A stretch of 64,000 nt of DNA from contig NZ_JOEM01000002.1 in the NCBI RefSeq assembly GCF_000718135.1, forward strand, positions 186,001 to 250,000, given 5' to 3'. Of this stretch, positions 33,481 to 42,833 are shown piece by piece. The notes beneath the pieces are model-generated. The model was not told the DNA's origin. It made no database searches and saw nothing but the letters and a program-made list of their open reading frames with translations. Origin of the DNA: Streptomyces cyaneofuscatus. Its GTDB lineage: Bacteria > Actinomycetota > Actinomycetes > Streptomycetales > Streptomycetaceae. The position numbers and the translations under genes were made by a program. Positions within the stretch are counted from its first letter, which is position 1. Each line of letters begins with the position of its first letter.

Positions 33481-34617
33481 ATGACCGCGAAGACGCAGCG
33501 CACCGCCGCTCACCCCGCCGTCCTCTCCACCCGGGCGCTGAACCGGGCGACCCTGGACCGCCAGCTCCTGCTGCGCCGGTCCACGATGTCCGCGAAGGAC
33601 GCGGTGGCCCATCTCGTCGGGCTCCAGGCGCAGAACACCAAGCCGCCGTACTTCCAGCTCCACGCACGGCTGGCGGAGTTCGACCCGCGCGAGCTGTCCG
33701 CGGTGATGGAGTCCCGTGAGGTGGTCCGGATCGTCACCCTCCGCTCCACCCTCCACACCCATACGGCGGACGACGCCCTGACCCTGCGTCCGCTGGTGCA
33801 GGCGGCCCGCGACCGCGAGCTGAAGGCGTTCCGGCAGGGTCTGGCCGGGGTGGACCTGGCGCGGCTCGCCGCGGTGAGCAGGGAGTTGGTCGAGGAGCGC
33901 CCCCGCCCGGTCAAGGAGCTGCGCGAAGAGCTGCTGGCCCGCTGGCCGGAGGCCGACCCGCTCGCGCTCACGGTGGCCGCCCGGTGCCTGCTGCCGCTGG
34001 TCCAGGTCACCCCGCGCGGGCTGTGGGAGCGGAGCGGGCAGGTCGCCCTGACGACGGTGGAGCACTGGCTCGGCAGGCCCTCGGAGCCGGTCCCGGCACC
34101 GGACGCCACCGTCCTGCGCTACCTGAACGCCTTCGGCCCCGCCTCGGTCAAGGACATGCAGCGCTGGGCGGGGCTGACCCGGCTGCGGGAGGTCTTCGAC
34201 CGGCTGCGGCCCCGGCTCCGCACCTTCCGCGACGAGAGGGGCACCGAGCTCTTCGACCTCCCCGACGCCCCGCGCCCCGACCCGGACACCCCGGCCCCGC
34301 CGCGCTTCCTGCCCGAGTTCGACAACGTGCTCCTCGGCCACGACGACCGCGCGCGGGTGATCGCCGAGGTGAACAAGGGCCGCAACGGGGTGGGCAACCA
34401 GTCGTACGGGACCGCGCTGGTCGACGGGTTCTTCGAGGCGATCTGGCGGGTCGAGAGGGACGGAGACGCGGCGACCCTGACCGTGCAGCCGCTGCGGACC
34501 CTGCGGCGGGATGAGCGGGACAGGATCACCGAGGAGGCGGTGGGGATGCTGTCGGTGATGACGGACGCGACCTCGTACGACGTACGGTTCGGCACGTTCC
34601 TGGACTTCGGGGAGTGA
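33481..34617 (+). CDS. AlkZ-like HTH_42 winged-helix DNA glycosylase family protein
   Basis: 378 residues. Members contain tandem winged helices and a beta-barrel. The characterised AlkZ/YcaQ enzymes unhook DNA interstrand crosslinks and excise alkylated bases, using a catalytic Gln-x-Gln. That motif is present here as Gln49-Ala-Gln51 in HLVGLQAQNTKP. Other landmarks are TLRSTLHTHTADD and the late LLPEFDNVLLGHDDR-like FLPEFDNVLLGHDDR. A repair or self-resistance function is plausible, but many streptomycete paralogues are uncharacterised. ATG 33481 starts 126 bp after the divergent transporter start. Confidence 0.87.
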   Translation: MTAKTQRTAAHPAVLSTRALNRATLDRQLLLRRSTMSAKDAVAHLVGLQAQNTKPPYFQLHARLAEFDPRELSAVMESREVVRIVTLRSTLHTHTADDALTLRPLVQAARDRELKAFRQGLAGVDLARLAAVSRELVEERPRPVKELREELLARWPEADPLALTVAARCLLPLVQVTPRGLWERSGQVALTTVEHWLGRPSEPVPAPDATVLRYLNAFGPASVKDMQRWAGLTRLREVFDRLRPRLRTFRDERGTELFDLPDAPRPDPDTPAPPRFLPEFDNVLLGHDDRARVIAEVNKGRNGVGNQSYGTALVDGFFEAIWRVERDGDAATLTVQPLRTLRRDERDRITEEAVGMLSVMTDATSYDVRFGTFLDFGE

Positions 34618-34655
34618 CGGCCTGCACGTTCCTGGACTTCGGCGAGTGACGGCCT
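34592..34655 (+). repeat. 32-bp tandem duplication of the 3' end of the AlkZ-like gene
   Basis: 34592-34623 and 34624-34655 differ at one base. The unit covers the last codons (GTFLDFGE), the stop and eight following bases. The second copy lies in the intergenic gap and is not translated. Confidence 0.9.
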
Positions 34656-34661
34656 GCGGTT

Positions 34662-35513
34662 CTACGGCAGCAGCCCGGCCCGGCGCGCCGCCACCACCGC
34701 CTCCAGCCGGGTGTGCGCCCCCAGCTTGCGCATCGCCGAGCGCAGATACCCCTTCACCGTCTCGGGGCGCAGACCCAGTTGACGGGCGGCAGCCGCGTTC
34801 GTCGCGCCCGCCGCCACACACGCCACGACGTCGACCTCGCGCGGCGCGAGCCGCACCTCCATGGCCGCCGCCGGGGTGGCCCGGGCCCCGGACGCCGAGG
34901 CGAGGCGCCCGCAGACGGCCAGCAGCGCGTCGCGGAGCGCCGGGTCGGCCACTCTCGGTGCCAGCGCGCGCAGTTGCCGGTGGGCCTCGCGTACGTCCTC
35001 CCACGCGCCCGGAGCCGCGTCCGGACCGGCCGCCGCCTGCTCCTGGGTCAGGGCGAGCAGCTCCCGGACCTCGTCGCGGACCGCGAGCGCCTGCTCCACA
35101 TCGCGGGCCGCCGCCACCGCCGCGTCGAAGGTCCGGTCCCCGAGGCTCACCGGCGTACGCAACGCCCCGTACAGCACGCCCCGCACCGTCCGCCGTACGA
35201 CGACGGGGACCGCGACCACCGAGCGCAGCCCCTCCGCCGCCACCGCCGTGTCGTACTCGTGGCTGATGTGGCGCGAGACGGGGTAGTCCGTCACCGCGCA
35301 GGGCCGGGCGAGCGCGATGGCCTTGCCGCCGAGGCCGCTCCCGGCCGAGATGACCAGACCGCGCAGCGCGCCGGTCCGTGCCCCGTCCAGCTCTCCGATC
35401 CGCGCGTGGCGGGCATCGGACAGCAGGCCGCCGAACGCGACCGGCAGCCCGCTCGTGCGGCGCAGTCCCGCCAGCGCCGTCCGCATCTCGACCGCATCGA
35501 CCGGTTCCGGCAC
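34662..35513 (-). CDS. GAF-domain LuxR-type transcriptional regulator
   Basis: 283 residues. A GAF sensor spans about 30-150 (GLVISAGSGLGGKAIALARP, VPVVVRRTVRGVLYGAL), then a helical linker and a C-terminal LuxR helix-turn-helix: LAPREVDVVACVAAGATNAAAARQLGL, RPETVKGYLRSAMRKLGA. It probably senses a small aromatic or acyl molecule. GTG 35513 is the longest start; ATG 35486 is an alternative. It is divergent from two acyl-CoA synthetase genes across a 135-bp gap with a perfect 9-bp hairpin (35564-35585), which suggests it controls them. Confidence 0.88.
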   Translation of the reverse strand: MPEPVDAVEMRTALAGLRRTSGLPVAFGGLLSDARHARIGELDGARTGALRGLVISAGSGLGGKAIALARPCAVTDYPVSRHISHEYDTAVAAEGLRSVVAVPVVVRRTVRGVLYGALRTPVSLGDRTFDAAVAAARDVEQALAVRDEVRELLALTQEQAAAGPDAAPGAWEDVREAHRQLRALAPRVADPALRDALLAVCGRLASASGARATPAAAMEVRLAPREVDVVACVAAGATNAAAARQLGLRPETVKGYLRSAMRKLGAHTRLEAVVAARRAGLLP

Positions 35514-35563
35514 TCCGACGCCTTCCCACCCGGCCCGCGCCGATCCCCCGTCCGAGGGAGCGG

Positions 35564-35618
35564 ACCACCCCCATCCGGGGGTGGTGAGACCTGGGTCACT
35601 GTTTACATGATGTTAAGC
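35564..35618. promoter_or_regulatory. Divergent regulatory region between GAF-LuxR and acyl-CoA synthetase genes
   Basis: ACCACCCCC (35564-35572) pairs perfectly with GGGGGTGGT (35577-35585) around ATCC. Downstream, TTTACATGATGTTAA is a near-palindrome at about 35602-35616, the only AT-rich stretch in the gap. These are the best candidates for the regulator site and promoter. Confidence 0.45.
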
Positions 35619-35648
35619 GACCCGTCCGGTCCGCAATGAGGAGGGCAC

Positions 35649-37325
35649 ATGCCGGCAACGAGTGCGACGGAGACGTTCCGGGCCGCCCGGGACTTCCTGC
35701 TGGAGCACCGCGAGGACTACGAGCGTGCCTACGCCGGATTCCGCTGGCCCCGGACCGACCACTTCAACTGGGCGCTGGACTGGTTCGACGTCATCGCCGA
35801 GGGCAACGACCGCACCGCCCTGCACATCGTGGAGGAGGACGGCCGGCGTACCGAGGTCTCCTTCGCGGCCATGTCCGAGCGCTCCGACCGGGCCGCCAAC
35901 TGGCTGAAGGAGCAGGGGGTCCGGGAGGGCGACCGCATCCTCGTGATGCTCGGCAACCAGGTGGAGCTGTGGGAGACCGCGCTCGCCGCGATGAAGCTGC
36001 GCGCCGTGATCATCCCCGCCACTCCGCTGCTCGGCCCCGCCGACCTCCGCGACCGGGTGGAGCGCGGGCGGGTGCGCCATGTGCTGGTGCGGGACGCGGA
36101 CACCGGGAAGTTCGACGAAGTGCCGGGGGAGTACACCCGGATCGCGGTGGGCGAGGAGGTGGCGGGCTGGCGGGCGTACGCCGAAGTGGCCGGAGCCTCG
36201 GCCGACTTCACGCCCGGCCGGGAGACGGACGCCGACGAGCCGCTGATGCTGTACTTCACCTCCGGCACCACCGCCCGGCCGAAGCTGGTCGAGCACACCC
36301 ATGTGTCCTATCCCGTGGGCCACTTGTCGACGATGTACTGGATCGGTCTGCGCCCCGGCGACGTCCACCTCAACATCTCCTCGCCCGGCTGGGCCAAGCA
36401 CGCCTGGTCCAATCTCTTCGCCCCGTGGACCGCCGAGGCCACCGTCTTCATCTTCAACTACACCCGCTTCGACGCCTCCCGGCTGATGGCCGAGATGGAC
36501 CGCTCGGGCATCACCAGCTTCTGCGCCCCGCCCACGGTCTGGCGGATGCTCATCCAGGCGGACCTGTCGCAGCTGAAGGTCCCGCCGCGCGAGGTCGTCG
36601 CGGCGGGGGAGCCGCTGAACCCGGAGGTCATCGAGACGGTCCGGCGGGAGTGGGGTGTCACCATCCGGGACGGCTTCGGCCAGACGGAGACCGCCGTCCA
36701 GGTCGCCAACACCCCCGGCCAGCTCCTCAAGACCGGCTCCATGGGCCGCCCCAGCCCCGGCTTCACCGTGGAGCTGCTGGACCCGGTCACGGGCCGGCCG
36801 GGGGTGAGCGAGGGGGAGATCGCCCTCGACCTCTCCGACCGCCCCGTGGGCCTGATGACCGGGTACCACGGTGATCCGGAGCGCACGGCCGAGGCGATGG
36901 CCGGCGGCTACTACCGCACGGGGGACATCGGGGCGCGCGACGAGGACGGTTACCTCACGTACGTGGGGCGGAGTGACGACGTCTTCAAGTCCTCCGACTA
37001 CAAGATCTCGCCCTTCGAGCTGGAGAGCGCCCTCCTGGAGCACGAAGCGGTCGTCGAGGCCGCCGTCGTGCCCGCGCCCGACCCGCTGCGGTTCTCCGTC
37101 CCGAAGGCGTACGTCGTCCTGGCGGAGGGCTGGGAGCCGGGGCCGGAGACCGCGAAGGTCCTCTTCGAACACTCGCGGGCGGTCCTCGCCCCGTACAAAC
37201 GCCTCCGCAGGCTGGAGTTCGCCGAACTGCCCAAGACCGTCTCCGGCAAGATCCGCCGCATCGAACTGCGCGAACGCACCGCCCTGGGCACCGGCACCGA
37301 GTTCGACGAGGGGGACCTGAAGTGA
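35649..37325 (+). CDS. Acyl-CoA synthetase (AMP-binding, medium-chain/aryl type)
   Basis: 558 residues. ANL adenylating enzyme: A3 motif [19 protein letters not shown]5 [11 protein letters not shown], the hinge [20 protein letters not shown] and catalytic Lys in [13 protein letters not shown]. It activates a carboxylate to acyl-AMP and then acyl-CoA in the cytosol. The overall pattern resembles ACSM-type medium-chain or benzoate-like ligases rather than long-chain FadD. GAGGAG precedes ATG 35649. The stop overlaps the start of a second synthetase (GTGA). Confidence 0.92.
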   Translation: MPATSATETFRAARDFLLEHREDYERAYAGFRWPRTDHFNWALDWFDVIAEGNDRTALHIVEEDGRRTEVSFAAMSERSDRAANWLKEQGVREGDRILVMLGNQVELWETALAAMKLRAVIIPATPLLGPADLRDRVERGRVRHVLVRDADTGKFDEVPGEYTRIAVGEEVAGWRAYAEVAGASADFTPGRETDADEPLMLYFTSGTTARPKLVEHTHVSYPVGHLSTMYWIGLRPGDVHLNISSPGWAKHAWSNLFAPWTAEATVFIFNYTRFDASRLMAEMDRSGITSFCAPPTVWRMLIQADLSQLKVPPREVVAAGEPLNPEVIETVRREWGVTIRDGFGQTETAVQVANTPGQLLKTGSMGRPSPGFTVELLDPVTGRPGVSEGEIALDLSDRPVGLMTGYHGDPERTAEAMAGGYYRTGDIGARDEDGYLTYVGRSDDVFKSSDYKISPFELESALLEHEAVVEAAVVPAPDPLRFSVPKAYVVLAEGWEPGPETAKVLFEHSRAVLAPYKRLRRLEFAELPKTVSGKIRRIELRERTALGTGTEFDEGDLK

Positions 37326-38932
37326 ACAGCAGCCTCTCCTACGCGCACGGCACCGGCACCACCGCCCTGCTCGGCGACACCATCGGACGCAACCTGGACC
37401 GGGCGATCGCCGCCCATGGGGACCGCGAGGCGCTGGTCGACGTGGTCTCCGGCCGCCGCTGGACGTACACGGAGCTCGGTGCCGACATCGACGAGCTGGC
37501 CCGCGCCCTGATGGCGTCGGGGGTGGAGAAGGGCGACCGGGTCGGCATCTGGGCGGTCAACTGCCCCGAGTGGGTGCTGCTCCAGTACGCCACGGCCCGC
37601 ATCGGCGCCGTCATGGTCACCATCAACCCCGCCTACCGGGCGCACGAGCTGGAGTTCGTCCTGAAGCAGGCCGGTGTCCGCCTGCTGGTCGCCTCCCTCG
37701 CCCACCGCACCAGCGACTACCGCGCCCTCGTCGGCCAGGTCCGCGCCGACTGCCCCTCTCTGCACGCCGTCCACCACATCGGTGACCCGTCCTGGACCGA
37801 ACTGACCGCGACCGCCCCGGCCGTCACCTCCGCGCAACTGGCGGCGCGCGAGGCCGAGCTGTCGTGCGACGACCCCATCAACATCCAGTACACCTCGGGC
37901 ACCACCGGCTTCCCCAAGGGCGCCACCCTCTCCCACCACAACATCCTCAACAACGGCTATTTCGTCGGGGAGATGATCGCCTACACGGAGGCCGACCGGG
38001 TCTGTCTGCCGGTCCCCTTCTACCACTGCTTCGGCATGGTGATGGGCAACCTCGCCATCACCTCGCACGGCGCCTGCATCGTGATCCCGGGGCCGTCCTT
38101 CGAGCCCGCCGCCGTGCTGGCCGCCGTCCAGCAGGAGCGCTGCACCTCGCTCTACGGCGTCCCCACCATGTTCATCGCCGAGCTGAACCTCCCGGACTTC
38201 TCCCGTTACGACCTCTCCTCGCTGCGCACCGGGATCATGGCCGGATCGCCCTGCCCGGTCGAGGTGATGAAGCGGGTGGTCGCCGAGATGCACATGGAGG
38301 AGGTCTCCATCTGCTACGGCATGACGGAGACCTCGCCCGTCTCCACCCAGACCCGCCGTGACGACGACCTGGAGCGCCGCACCGGCACCGTGGGCCGTGC
38401 GTTGCCGCACATCGAGGTCAAGGTCGTCGACCCGGCGACCGGCACCACAGTGCCCCGCGGCAGCGCGGGCGAACTGTGCACCCGGGGCTACAGCGTGATG
38501 CTCGGCTACTGGGACCAGCCCGACCGCACCGCCGAAGTCATCGACGCGGGCCGCTGGATGCACACCGGCGACCTCGCGGTGATGCGCGAGGACGGCTACG
38601 TCCAGGTCGTCGGCCGGATCAAGGACATGATCATCCGGGGTGGCGAGAACGTGTACCCGAGGGAGATCGAGGAGTTCCTGCACGGCCACCCGAAGATCGC
38701 CGACGTCCAGGTGGTCGGCGTGCCGGACGAGCGGTACGGGGAGGAGATCCTGGCCTGTGTCATCCCCCGGGACCCGGCCGACCCGCCGAGCCTGGAGGAG
38801 GTCACGGCGTACTGCCGGGAGCGGCTCGCCCACTACAAGATCCCGCGCAGGCTGCGGATTCTGGACGCCTTCCCGATGACGGTGAGCGGGAAGGTCCGAA
38901 AGATCGAGCTGCGGGAGACGTACGCCGGATGA
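37322..38932 (+). CDS. Acyl-CoA synthetase (FadD/AMP-binding)
   Basis: 536 residues. [20 protein letters not shown] is the P-loop, [11 protein letters not shown] the A5 motif, [18 protein letters not shown] the hinge and [15 protein letters not shown] the catalytic Lys. It resembles actinobacterial fatty-acyl-CoA synthetases (FadD3/FadD35 like). GTG 37322 overlaps the upstream stop, so the two ligases are made together. Two distinct ligases in one transcript suggest sequential activation of related acids. No beta-oxidation gene is adjacent. Confidence 0.92.
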   Translation: MNSSLSYAHGTGTTALLGDTIGRNLDRAIAAHGDREALVDVVSGRRWTYTELGADIDELARALMASGVEKGDRVGIWAVNCPEWVLLQYATARIGAVMVTINPAYRAHELEFVLKQAGVRLLVASLAHRTSDYRALVGQVRADCPSLHAVHHIGDPSWTELTATAPAVTSAQLAAREAELSCDDPINIQYTSGTTGFPKGATLSHHNILNNGYFVGEMIAYTEADRVCLPVPFYHCFGMVMGNLAITSHGACIVIPGPSFEPAAVLAAVQQERCTSLYGVPTMFIAELNLPDFSRYDLSSLRTGIMAGSPCPVEVMKRVVAEMHMEEVSICYGMTETSPVSTQTRRDDDLERRTGTVGRALPHIEVKVVDPATGTTVPRGSAGELCTRGYSVMLGYWDQPDRTAEVIDAGRWMHTGDLAVMREDGYVQVVGRIKDMIIRGGENVYPREIEEFLHGHPKIADVQVVGVPDERYGEEILACVIPRDPADPPSLEEVTAYCRERLAHYKIPRRLRILDAFPMTVSGKVRKIELRETYAG

Positions 38933-38950
38933 GCGGGGCCGGTGACCCGG

Positions 38951-39148
38951 TCAGGCGGCTTCGATGATGTCGGAGCCGTCCGACCGGGTCGCCGTCGCCC
39001 ACTCGATGAGCAGCACCTCGTACGTCGCGGACTCGGTGGCGGACCAGTCCCGGCCCGCGCGCGAGTCGACGAGCGCGCGGATGGCTTCGTTCGCCTGGGC
39101 GGCGGATGCGACGGCGGGCTGCACGGTATGACGTGGAGTTACATCCAT
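38951..39148 (-). CDS. Small hypothetical protein
   Basis: 65 residues, no membrane segment. The N-terminus MDVTPRHTVQ precedes an Ala-rich helix and DWSATESATYEVLLIEWA. Short proteins of this type are common beside GNAT genes in streptomycetes; I do not recognise a function. It begins 9 bp downstream of the GNAT stop on the same strand and may share its transcript. It converges on the acyl-CoA synthetase gene. Confidence 0.65.
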   Translation of the reverse strand: MDVTPRHTVQPAVASAAQANEAIRALVDSRAGRDWSATESATYEVLLIEWATATRSDGSDIIEAA

Positions 39149-39157
39149 GCCCTTAGC

Positions 39158-39763
39158 TTACGGGGCACCACTGACAGCGACCGACGCCGACTCAGGTGCC
39201 GGTGCGGACGCCGGGTTCGGTGCCGGGGCCGAAGGCTGCGCGGGCAGCAGGTCGCGGCGCATGCAGACCCGGGGCCAGCGGTCCAGGCCGTGCTGTGCCT
39301 CCTCGCCGCGGATCGTGCGCAGCCCGTCGGTGAGCTCGCGTTCGTGCAGCACCCGGAAGCCGATGCGCGCGTAGTACGGGGCGTTCCACGGCACATCGCT
39401 GAAGGTGGTCAGGGTGAGCGCGGTGAGGCCCTGCCCGGGGGCGAGTGCGGCGAGCCGGTCGATCAGCGTGCGGCCGATGCCCCGGCGGGCCGCCACCGGG
39501 TCCACCGAGATCTGCTCGATGTGCAGGGCCCCGTCGACGGGGTCGGCGATCACATAGCCGAGCGGCCGGTCACCGGTGGCGGAGAGGGGATCGGTGGCCA
39601 CCCAGCACCGTCCGGCCCGCCGGTAGCTCTCCAGCAGGTCGAGCGGGGGCGGATCGTCGTCGGCCACGGAATGCATGCCGAGGGTGCGGAAGGGTTCCCC
39701 TGCGGCGCGCTCGATGTCCTGGAGAAGGCGGAGATCGGAGCGTCTGGCGGAGCGGATACGCAT
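39158..39763 (-). CDS. GNAT-family N-acetyltransferase
   Basis: 201 residues. The acetyl-CoA-binding motif A is clear: IEQISVDPVAARRGIGRTLID, with motif B around FSDVPWNAPYYARIGFRVL. ATG 39763 opens the typical MRIRSARRSDLRLLQDIERAA. A low-complexity Ala/Pro/Ser tail follows the core from about residue 180. The acceptor substrate (amino acid, amine, peptide) is not deducible. The small 65-residue protein lies directly downstream. Confidence 0.9.
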   Translation of the reverse strand: MRIRSARRSDLRLLQDIERAAGEPFRTLGMHSVADDDPPPLDLLESYRRAGRCWVATDPLSATGDRPLGYVIADPVDGALHIEQISVDPVAARRGIGRTLIDRLAALAPGQGLTALTLTTFSDVPWNAPYYARIGFRVLHERELTDGLRTIRGEEAQHGLDRWPRVCMRRDLLPAQPSAPAPNPASAPAPESASVAVSGAP

Positions 39764-39840
39764 GTACTCAGTGTGCCGCGCCGGGCGGGGCACCGGTACG
39801 GCGTGGCCCGAAAACGACCCCCGGAGGAAGAGCCCGGCGC

Positions 39841-40563
39841 TCAGGCCCCCGTGCTGACCAGCTCGTCCGCCGGGCTGTTCACCGGCTGCGGCGCCCCCGT
39901 GAGGTCCATGACGAAGAGCGGGAGGCCGACACCGTCCGCCCGGGCCCGCGCCTGCGCCCCGTACCCCGCGAGCGAGAAGAACACCCCGGCCGCCGACGCG
40001 CCCAGGGCGTTCAGCCACAGGCACTCCACCGCGCGCAGCTCCACCGGCCGGGTCGTGGCGTCGACCTGGGCGACGAGCCCCGTGGCCCGCAGATCGATCC
40101 CGCCGGCGGTGCGCACCCGGGGCCGGGTGACCTCGCGGTAGCCGAGCCAGGTGAGGTAGAGGACGGCCGCGCTCACCGCGTCGTGGCCGGTACGGATCGT
40201 CCGCGGCCGGAACGAGGGGCGGGGGTGGGCGGCGGTGCGCGGCAGTGGGATGTGCGCCGGGGCGACGGGGCCGGGCGGCGGCGCGGCCTCGGGCGCGGGC
40301 TCGTCCACCGGGCGCACCGGTATCCGCAGCAGGGCCCCGCACGGGCAGCACAGCTCCGGCTGCGGCCACTGGTCCCGCCGGTCGCAGGCCGTGCAGCGCA
40401 CGGTGACCCAGTCCTCGTCCCAGGTGCGCCGCGTGACCTGGAGCGCCGGGGCGCCGGGCAGCAGCGGTGGGGCGGTGGGGGCTCCGCACGGGCACGGGTA
40501 GGCCGGTGCGACATAGGCGTGGTCCCGGCTGCAGGCCGGGCACCGTACCGGCACGGACGTCAC
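39841..40563 (-). CDS. Double zinc-ribbon protein with a possible Mrr-like nuclease-fold domain
   Basis: 240 residues. Two Cys clusters look like zinc ribbons: CPAC (8-11) with CPCG (24-27), and CTAC (57-60) with CCPCG (72-76). A Pro-rich linker leads to a C-terminal domain reading YLTWLGYREVTRP, TAGGIDLRATGLVAQVD and a final GVGLPLFVMDL. The order resembles Mrr-type restriction endonuclease folds (G-x-D-L, then Q-V-K), but the Lys is replaced by Asp in QVD, so cleavage is doubtful. GTG 40563 is the start. The function is unknown; nucleic-acid binding is a guess from domains. Confidence 0.75.
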   Translation of the reverse strand: MTSVPVRCPACSRDHAYVAPAYPCPCGAPTAPPLLPGAPALQVTRRTWDEDWVTVRCTACDRRDQWPQPELCCPCGALLRIPVRPVDEPAPEAAPPPGPVAPAHIPLPRTAAHPRPSFRPRTIRTGHDAVSAAVLYLTWLGYREVTRPRVRTAGGIDLRATGLVAQVDATTRPVELRAVECLWLNALGASAAGVFFSLAGYGAQARARADGVGLPLFVMDLTGAPQPVNSPADELVSTGA

Positions 40564-40741
40564 GATCGTCTCCCTCCGGCACGGCCCCGCAGGACGACTG
40601 CGCTCCGTGCCTCCCTCGTCACCTCATCGTCCACCAGGAGCGAGGTTCTGGGGAGGGAATGCGCGCATTTCCCGCCACGGGGAGCACAGGCCCGCCTGCG
40701 ACGGCGAGCGGGCCCGCTCCTCACGGCGGCCGTGCCCGCTC

Positions 40742-40770
40742 TTGACGGCGACCCCGCCGCGTTTTAGATT
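40742..40770 (+). promoter_or_regulatory. Strong vegetative promoter of gcl
   Basis: TTGACG (40742-40747) and TAGATT (40765-40770) are separated by 17 bp, near the consensus of the principal sigma factor. The predicted start near 40777 falls inside the first operator, as expected for a repressed promoter. Confidence 0.75.
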
Positions 40771-40772
40771 GC

Positions 40773-40808
40773 TTCCGTATAGCAGAACTGACTTTCCGCG
40801 ATACGGAA
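40773..40808 (+). promoter_or_regulatory. Tandem operator pair in front of gcl (AllR-like)
   Basis: TTCCGTATAGCAGAA (40773-40787) and TTCCGCGATACGGAA (40794-40808) lie 21 bp apart, two helical turns. Each is a TTCCG-N5-CGGAA type palindrome. The same pair in the same order is found upstream of hyi. In Streptomyces, IclR-type AllR represses allantoin/glyoxylate genes; assigning these sites to AllR is an inference. Confidence 0.7.
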
Positions 40809-40868
40809 TTGGTGCTCTCAGGTGGCGCGACAGAGCCCGACTCCACCAATCCCGAGCAGGAGCACTCA

Positions 40869-42653
40869 ATGCCTCGTATGACCGCTGCCCGTGCGGCAGT
40901 CGAGATCCTCAAGCGCGAAGGCGTCAGCAACGCGTTCGGTGTGCCGGGTGCGGCGATCAACCCCTTCTACGCGGCCCTCAAGGCCTCCGGCGGGGTGCAG
41001 CACACGCTGGCCCGGCACGTCGAGGGCGCCTCCCACATGGCGGAGGGCTACACCCGGGCCAAGGCCGGCAACATCGGCGTCTGCATCGGTACGTCGGGCC
41101 CGGCGGGCACCGACATGATCACCGGTCTGTACTCCGCCATCGCCGACTCCATCCCGATCCTCTGCATCACCGGCCAGGCCCCGACCGCCGTCCTGCACAA
41201 GGAGGACTTCCAGGCCGTCGACATCGCGTCGATCGCCAAGCCGGTCACCAAGGCGGCGACCACCGTCCTGGAGGCCGCCCAGGTCCCCGGCGTCTTCCAG
41301 CAGGCCTTCCACCTGATGCGCACCGGCCGTCCCGGCCCGGTCCTCATCGACCTGCCGATCGATGTCCAGCTCACCGAGATCGAGTTCGACCCCGAGCTGT
41401 ACGAGCCCCTCCCGGTGCACAAGCCCGCCGCCTCCCGCAAGCAGATCGAGCGGGCCGTGGAGCTGCTGAACGCCTCGGAGCGCCCGCTGCTCGTCGCCGG
41501 CGGCGGCATCATCAACGCCGACGCCTCCGAGCTGCTGGTGGAGTTCGCCGAGCTGACCGGCGTCCCCGTCATCCCGACCCTGATGGGCTGGGGCATCCTC
41601 CCCGACGACCACGAGCTGAACGCCGGCATGGTCGGCCTGCAGACCTCGCACCGCTACGGCAACGCGAACTTCCTGGAGTCCGACTTCGTCCTCGGCATCG
41701 GCAACCGCTGGGCCAACCGCCACACCGGTAAGCTGGACGTCTACACCCAGGGCCGCACCTTCGTCCACGTCGACATCGAGCCCACCCAGCTCGGCAAGAT
41801 CTTCGCCCCCGACCTCGGCATCGCCTCCGACGCCAAGGCCGCGCTGGAGCTCTTCGTCGAGGTGGCGCGCGAGCTCAAGGCCGCGGGCAAGCTCACGGAC
41901 CGCTCGGCCTGGGCCGCCTCCACCCAGGAGCGCAAGGCCACCCTCCAGCGCCGCACCCACTTCGACAACGTGCCGCTCAAGCCGCAGCGCGTCTACGAGG
42001 AGATGAACCGGGCGTTCGGCCCCGAGACCCGTTACGTCACCACCATCGGGCTCTCCCAGATCGCCGGCGCGCAGATGCTCCACGTCTACAAGCCGCGCCA
42101 CTGGATCAACTGCGGCCAGGCGGGCCCGCTCGGCTGGACCATCCCGGCCGCGCTCGGCGTCGCCACCGCCGACCCCGAGGGCACGGTCGTCGCCCTCTCC
42201 GGCGACTACGACTTCCAGTTCATGCTGGAGGAGCTGGCCGTCGGCGCGCAGCACCGCATCCCGTACGTCCACGTCCTGGTGAACAACTCCTACCTTGGCC
42301 TCATCCGCCAGGCGCAGCGCAACTTCGACATCGACTTCCAGGTCAACCTGGAGTTCGAGAACCTCAACTCCCCGGAGCTGGGCGTCTACGGCGTCGACCA
42401 CGTCAAGGTCGTCGAGGGCCTCGGCTGCAAGGCCATCCGGGTCACCGAGCCGGACCAGCTGCTGCCCGCCTTCGAGGAGGCGAAGAAGCTCGCCGCCGAG
42501 TTCCGGGTCCCGGTCGTCGTCGAGGCGATCCTGGAGCGGGTCACCAATATCGCGATGAGCGGCACCGACATCGCCTCGGTCAACGAGTTCGAGGACATCG
42601 CCACGGACCCGTCCCACGCCCCGACCGCGATCCGCCCGCTGACCGTGTCCTGA
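40869..42653 (+). CDS. gcl: Glyoxylate carboligase (tartronate-semialdehyde synthase)
   Basis: 594 residues. A thiamine-diphosphate enzyme joining two glyoxylates to tartronate semialdehyde and CO2. It matches the E. coli enzyme along its whole length: [49 protein letters not shown], and the C-terminal cofactor region [20 protein letters not shown]. Val51 replaces the Glu that activates the cofactor in most related enzymes, as is diagnostic for Gcl. The product is reduced by GlxR and isomerised by Hyi, encoded at 45.7-47.5 kb. Its promoter carries paired operators and a good terminator follows at 42679-42714. Confidence 0.97.
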   Translation: MPRMTAARAAVEILKREGVSNAFGVPGAAINPFYAALKASGGVQHTLARHVEGASHMAEGYTRAKAGNIGVCIGTSGPAGTDMITGLYSAIADSIPILCITGQAPTAVLHKEDFQAVDIASIAKPVTKAATTVLEAAQVPGVFQQAFHLMRTGRPGPVLIDLPIDVQLTEIEFDPELYEPLPVHKPAASRKQIERAVELLNASERPLLVAGGGIINADASELLVEFAELTGVPVIPTLMGWGILPDDHELNAGMVGLQTSHRYGNANFLESDFVLGIGNRWANRHTGKLDVYTQGRTFVHVDIEPTQLGKIFAPDLGIASDAKAALELFVEVARELKAAGKLTDRSAWAASTQERKATLQRRTHFDNVPLKPQRVYEEMNRAFGPETRYVTTIGLSQIAGAQMLHVYKPRHWINCGQAGPLGWTIPAALGVATADPEGTVVALSGDYDFQFMLEELAVGAQHRIPYVHVLVNNSYLGLIRQAQRNFDIDFQVNLEFENLNSPELGVYGVDHVKVVEGLGCKAIRVTEPDQLLPAFEEAKKLAAEFRVPVVVEAILERVTNIAMSGTDIASVNEFEDIATDPSHAPTAIRPLTVS

Positions 42654-42678
42654 CTACGCGTCAACTGCCCCTGAGTCA

Positions 42679-42717
42679 GGCCCCCGTCCCGGATTCGTCT
42701 CCGGGGCGGGGGCCTTT
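42679..42717 (+). terminator. Terminator of gcl
   Basis: A 15-bp stem with one G-T pair: 42679-42693 pairs with 42700-42714 around a short loop, followed by TTT. It starts 26 bp after the stop. Confidence 0.8.
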
Positions 42718-42723
42718 CCCTGT

Positions 42724-42776
42724 ACGGAGGTGGGCTCGCCCCGGAGGTCCCCTGTGCGGAGGTACGCTCGCCCCGG
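42724..42776 (+). repeat. Two imperfect direct repeats between gcl and the PPOX gene
   Basis: A unit of about 29 bp containing CGGAGGT and GCTCGCCCCGG occurs twice with a few mismatches. It falls between terminator and next start; no function is evident. Confidence 0.5.
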
Positions 42777-42833
42777 GGGCCCGCCCGGTCCGGGACGCGG
42801 GCCACCGGTGGCCGAAGGGCGGGGGAGCGGGCC

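Larger units (their letters stand above)
40564..40868. other. 305-bp divergent region between the zinc-ribbon gene and gcl
   Basis: The right 130 bp hold the gcl promoter and tandem operators. The left 170 bp show GC-rich imperfect repeats but no gene or clear promoter for the zinc-ribbon gene. Confidence 0.6.

Noticed and set aside
39841..40563. Active restriction endonuclease
   Set aside because: The Lys of the Q-x-K motif is Asp and no methylase is nearby, so a working restriction system is not supported.
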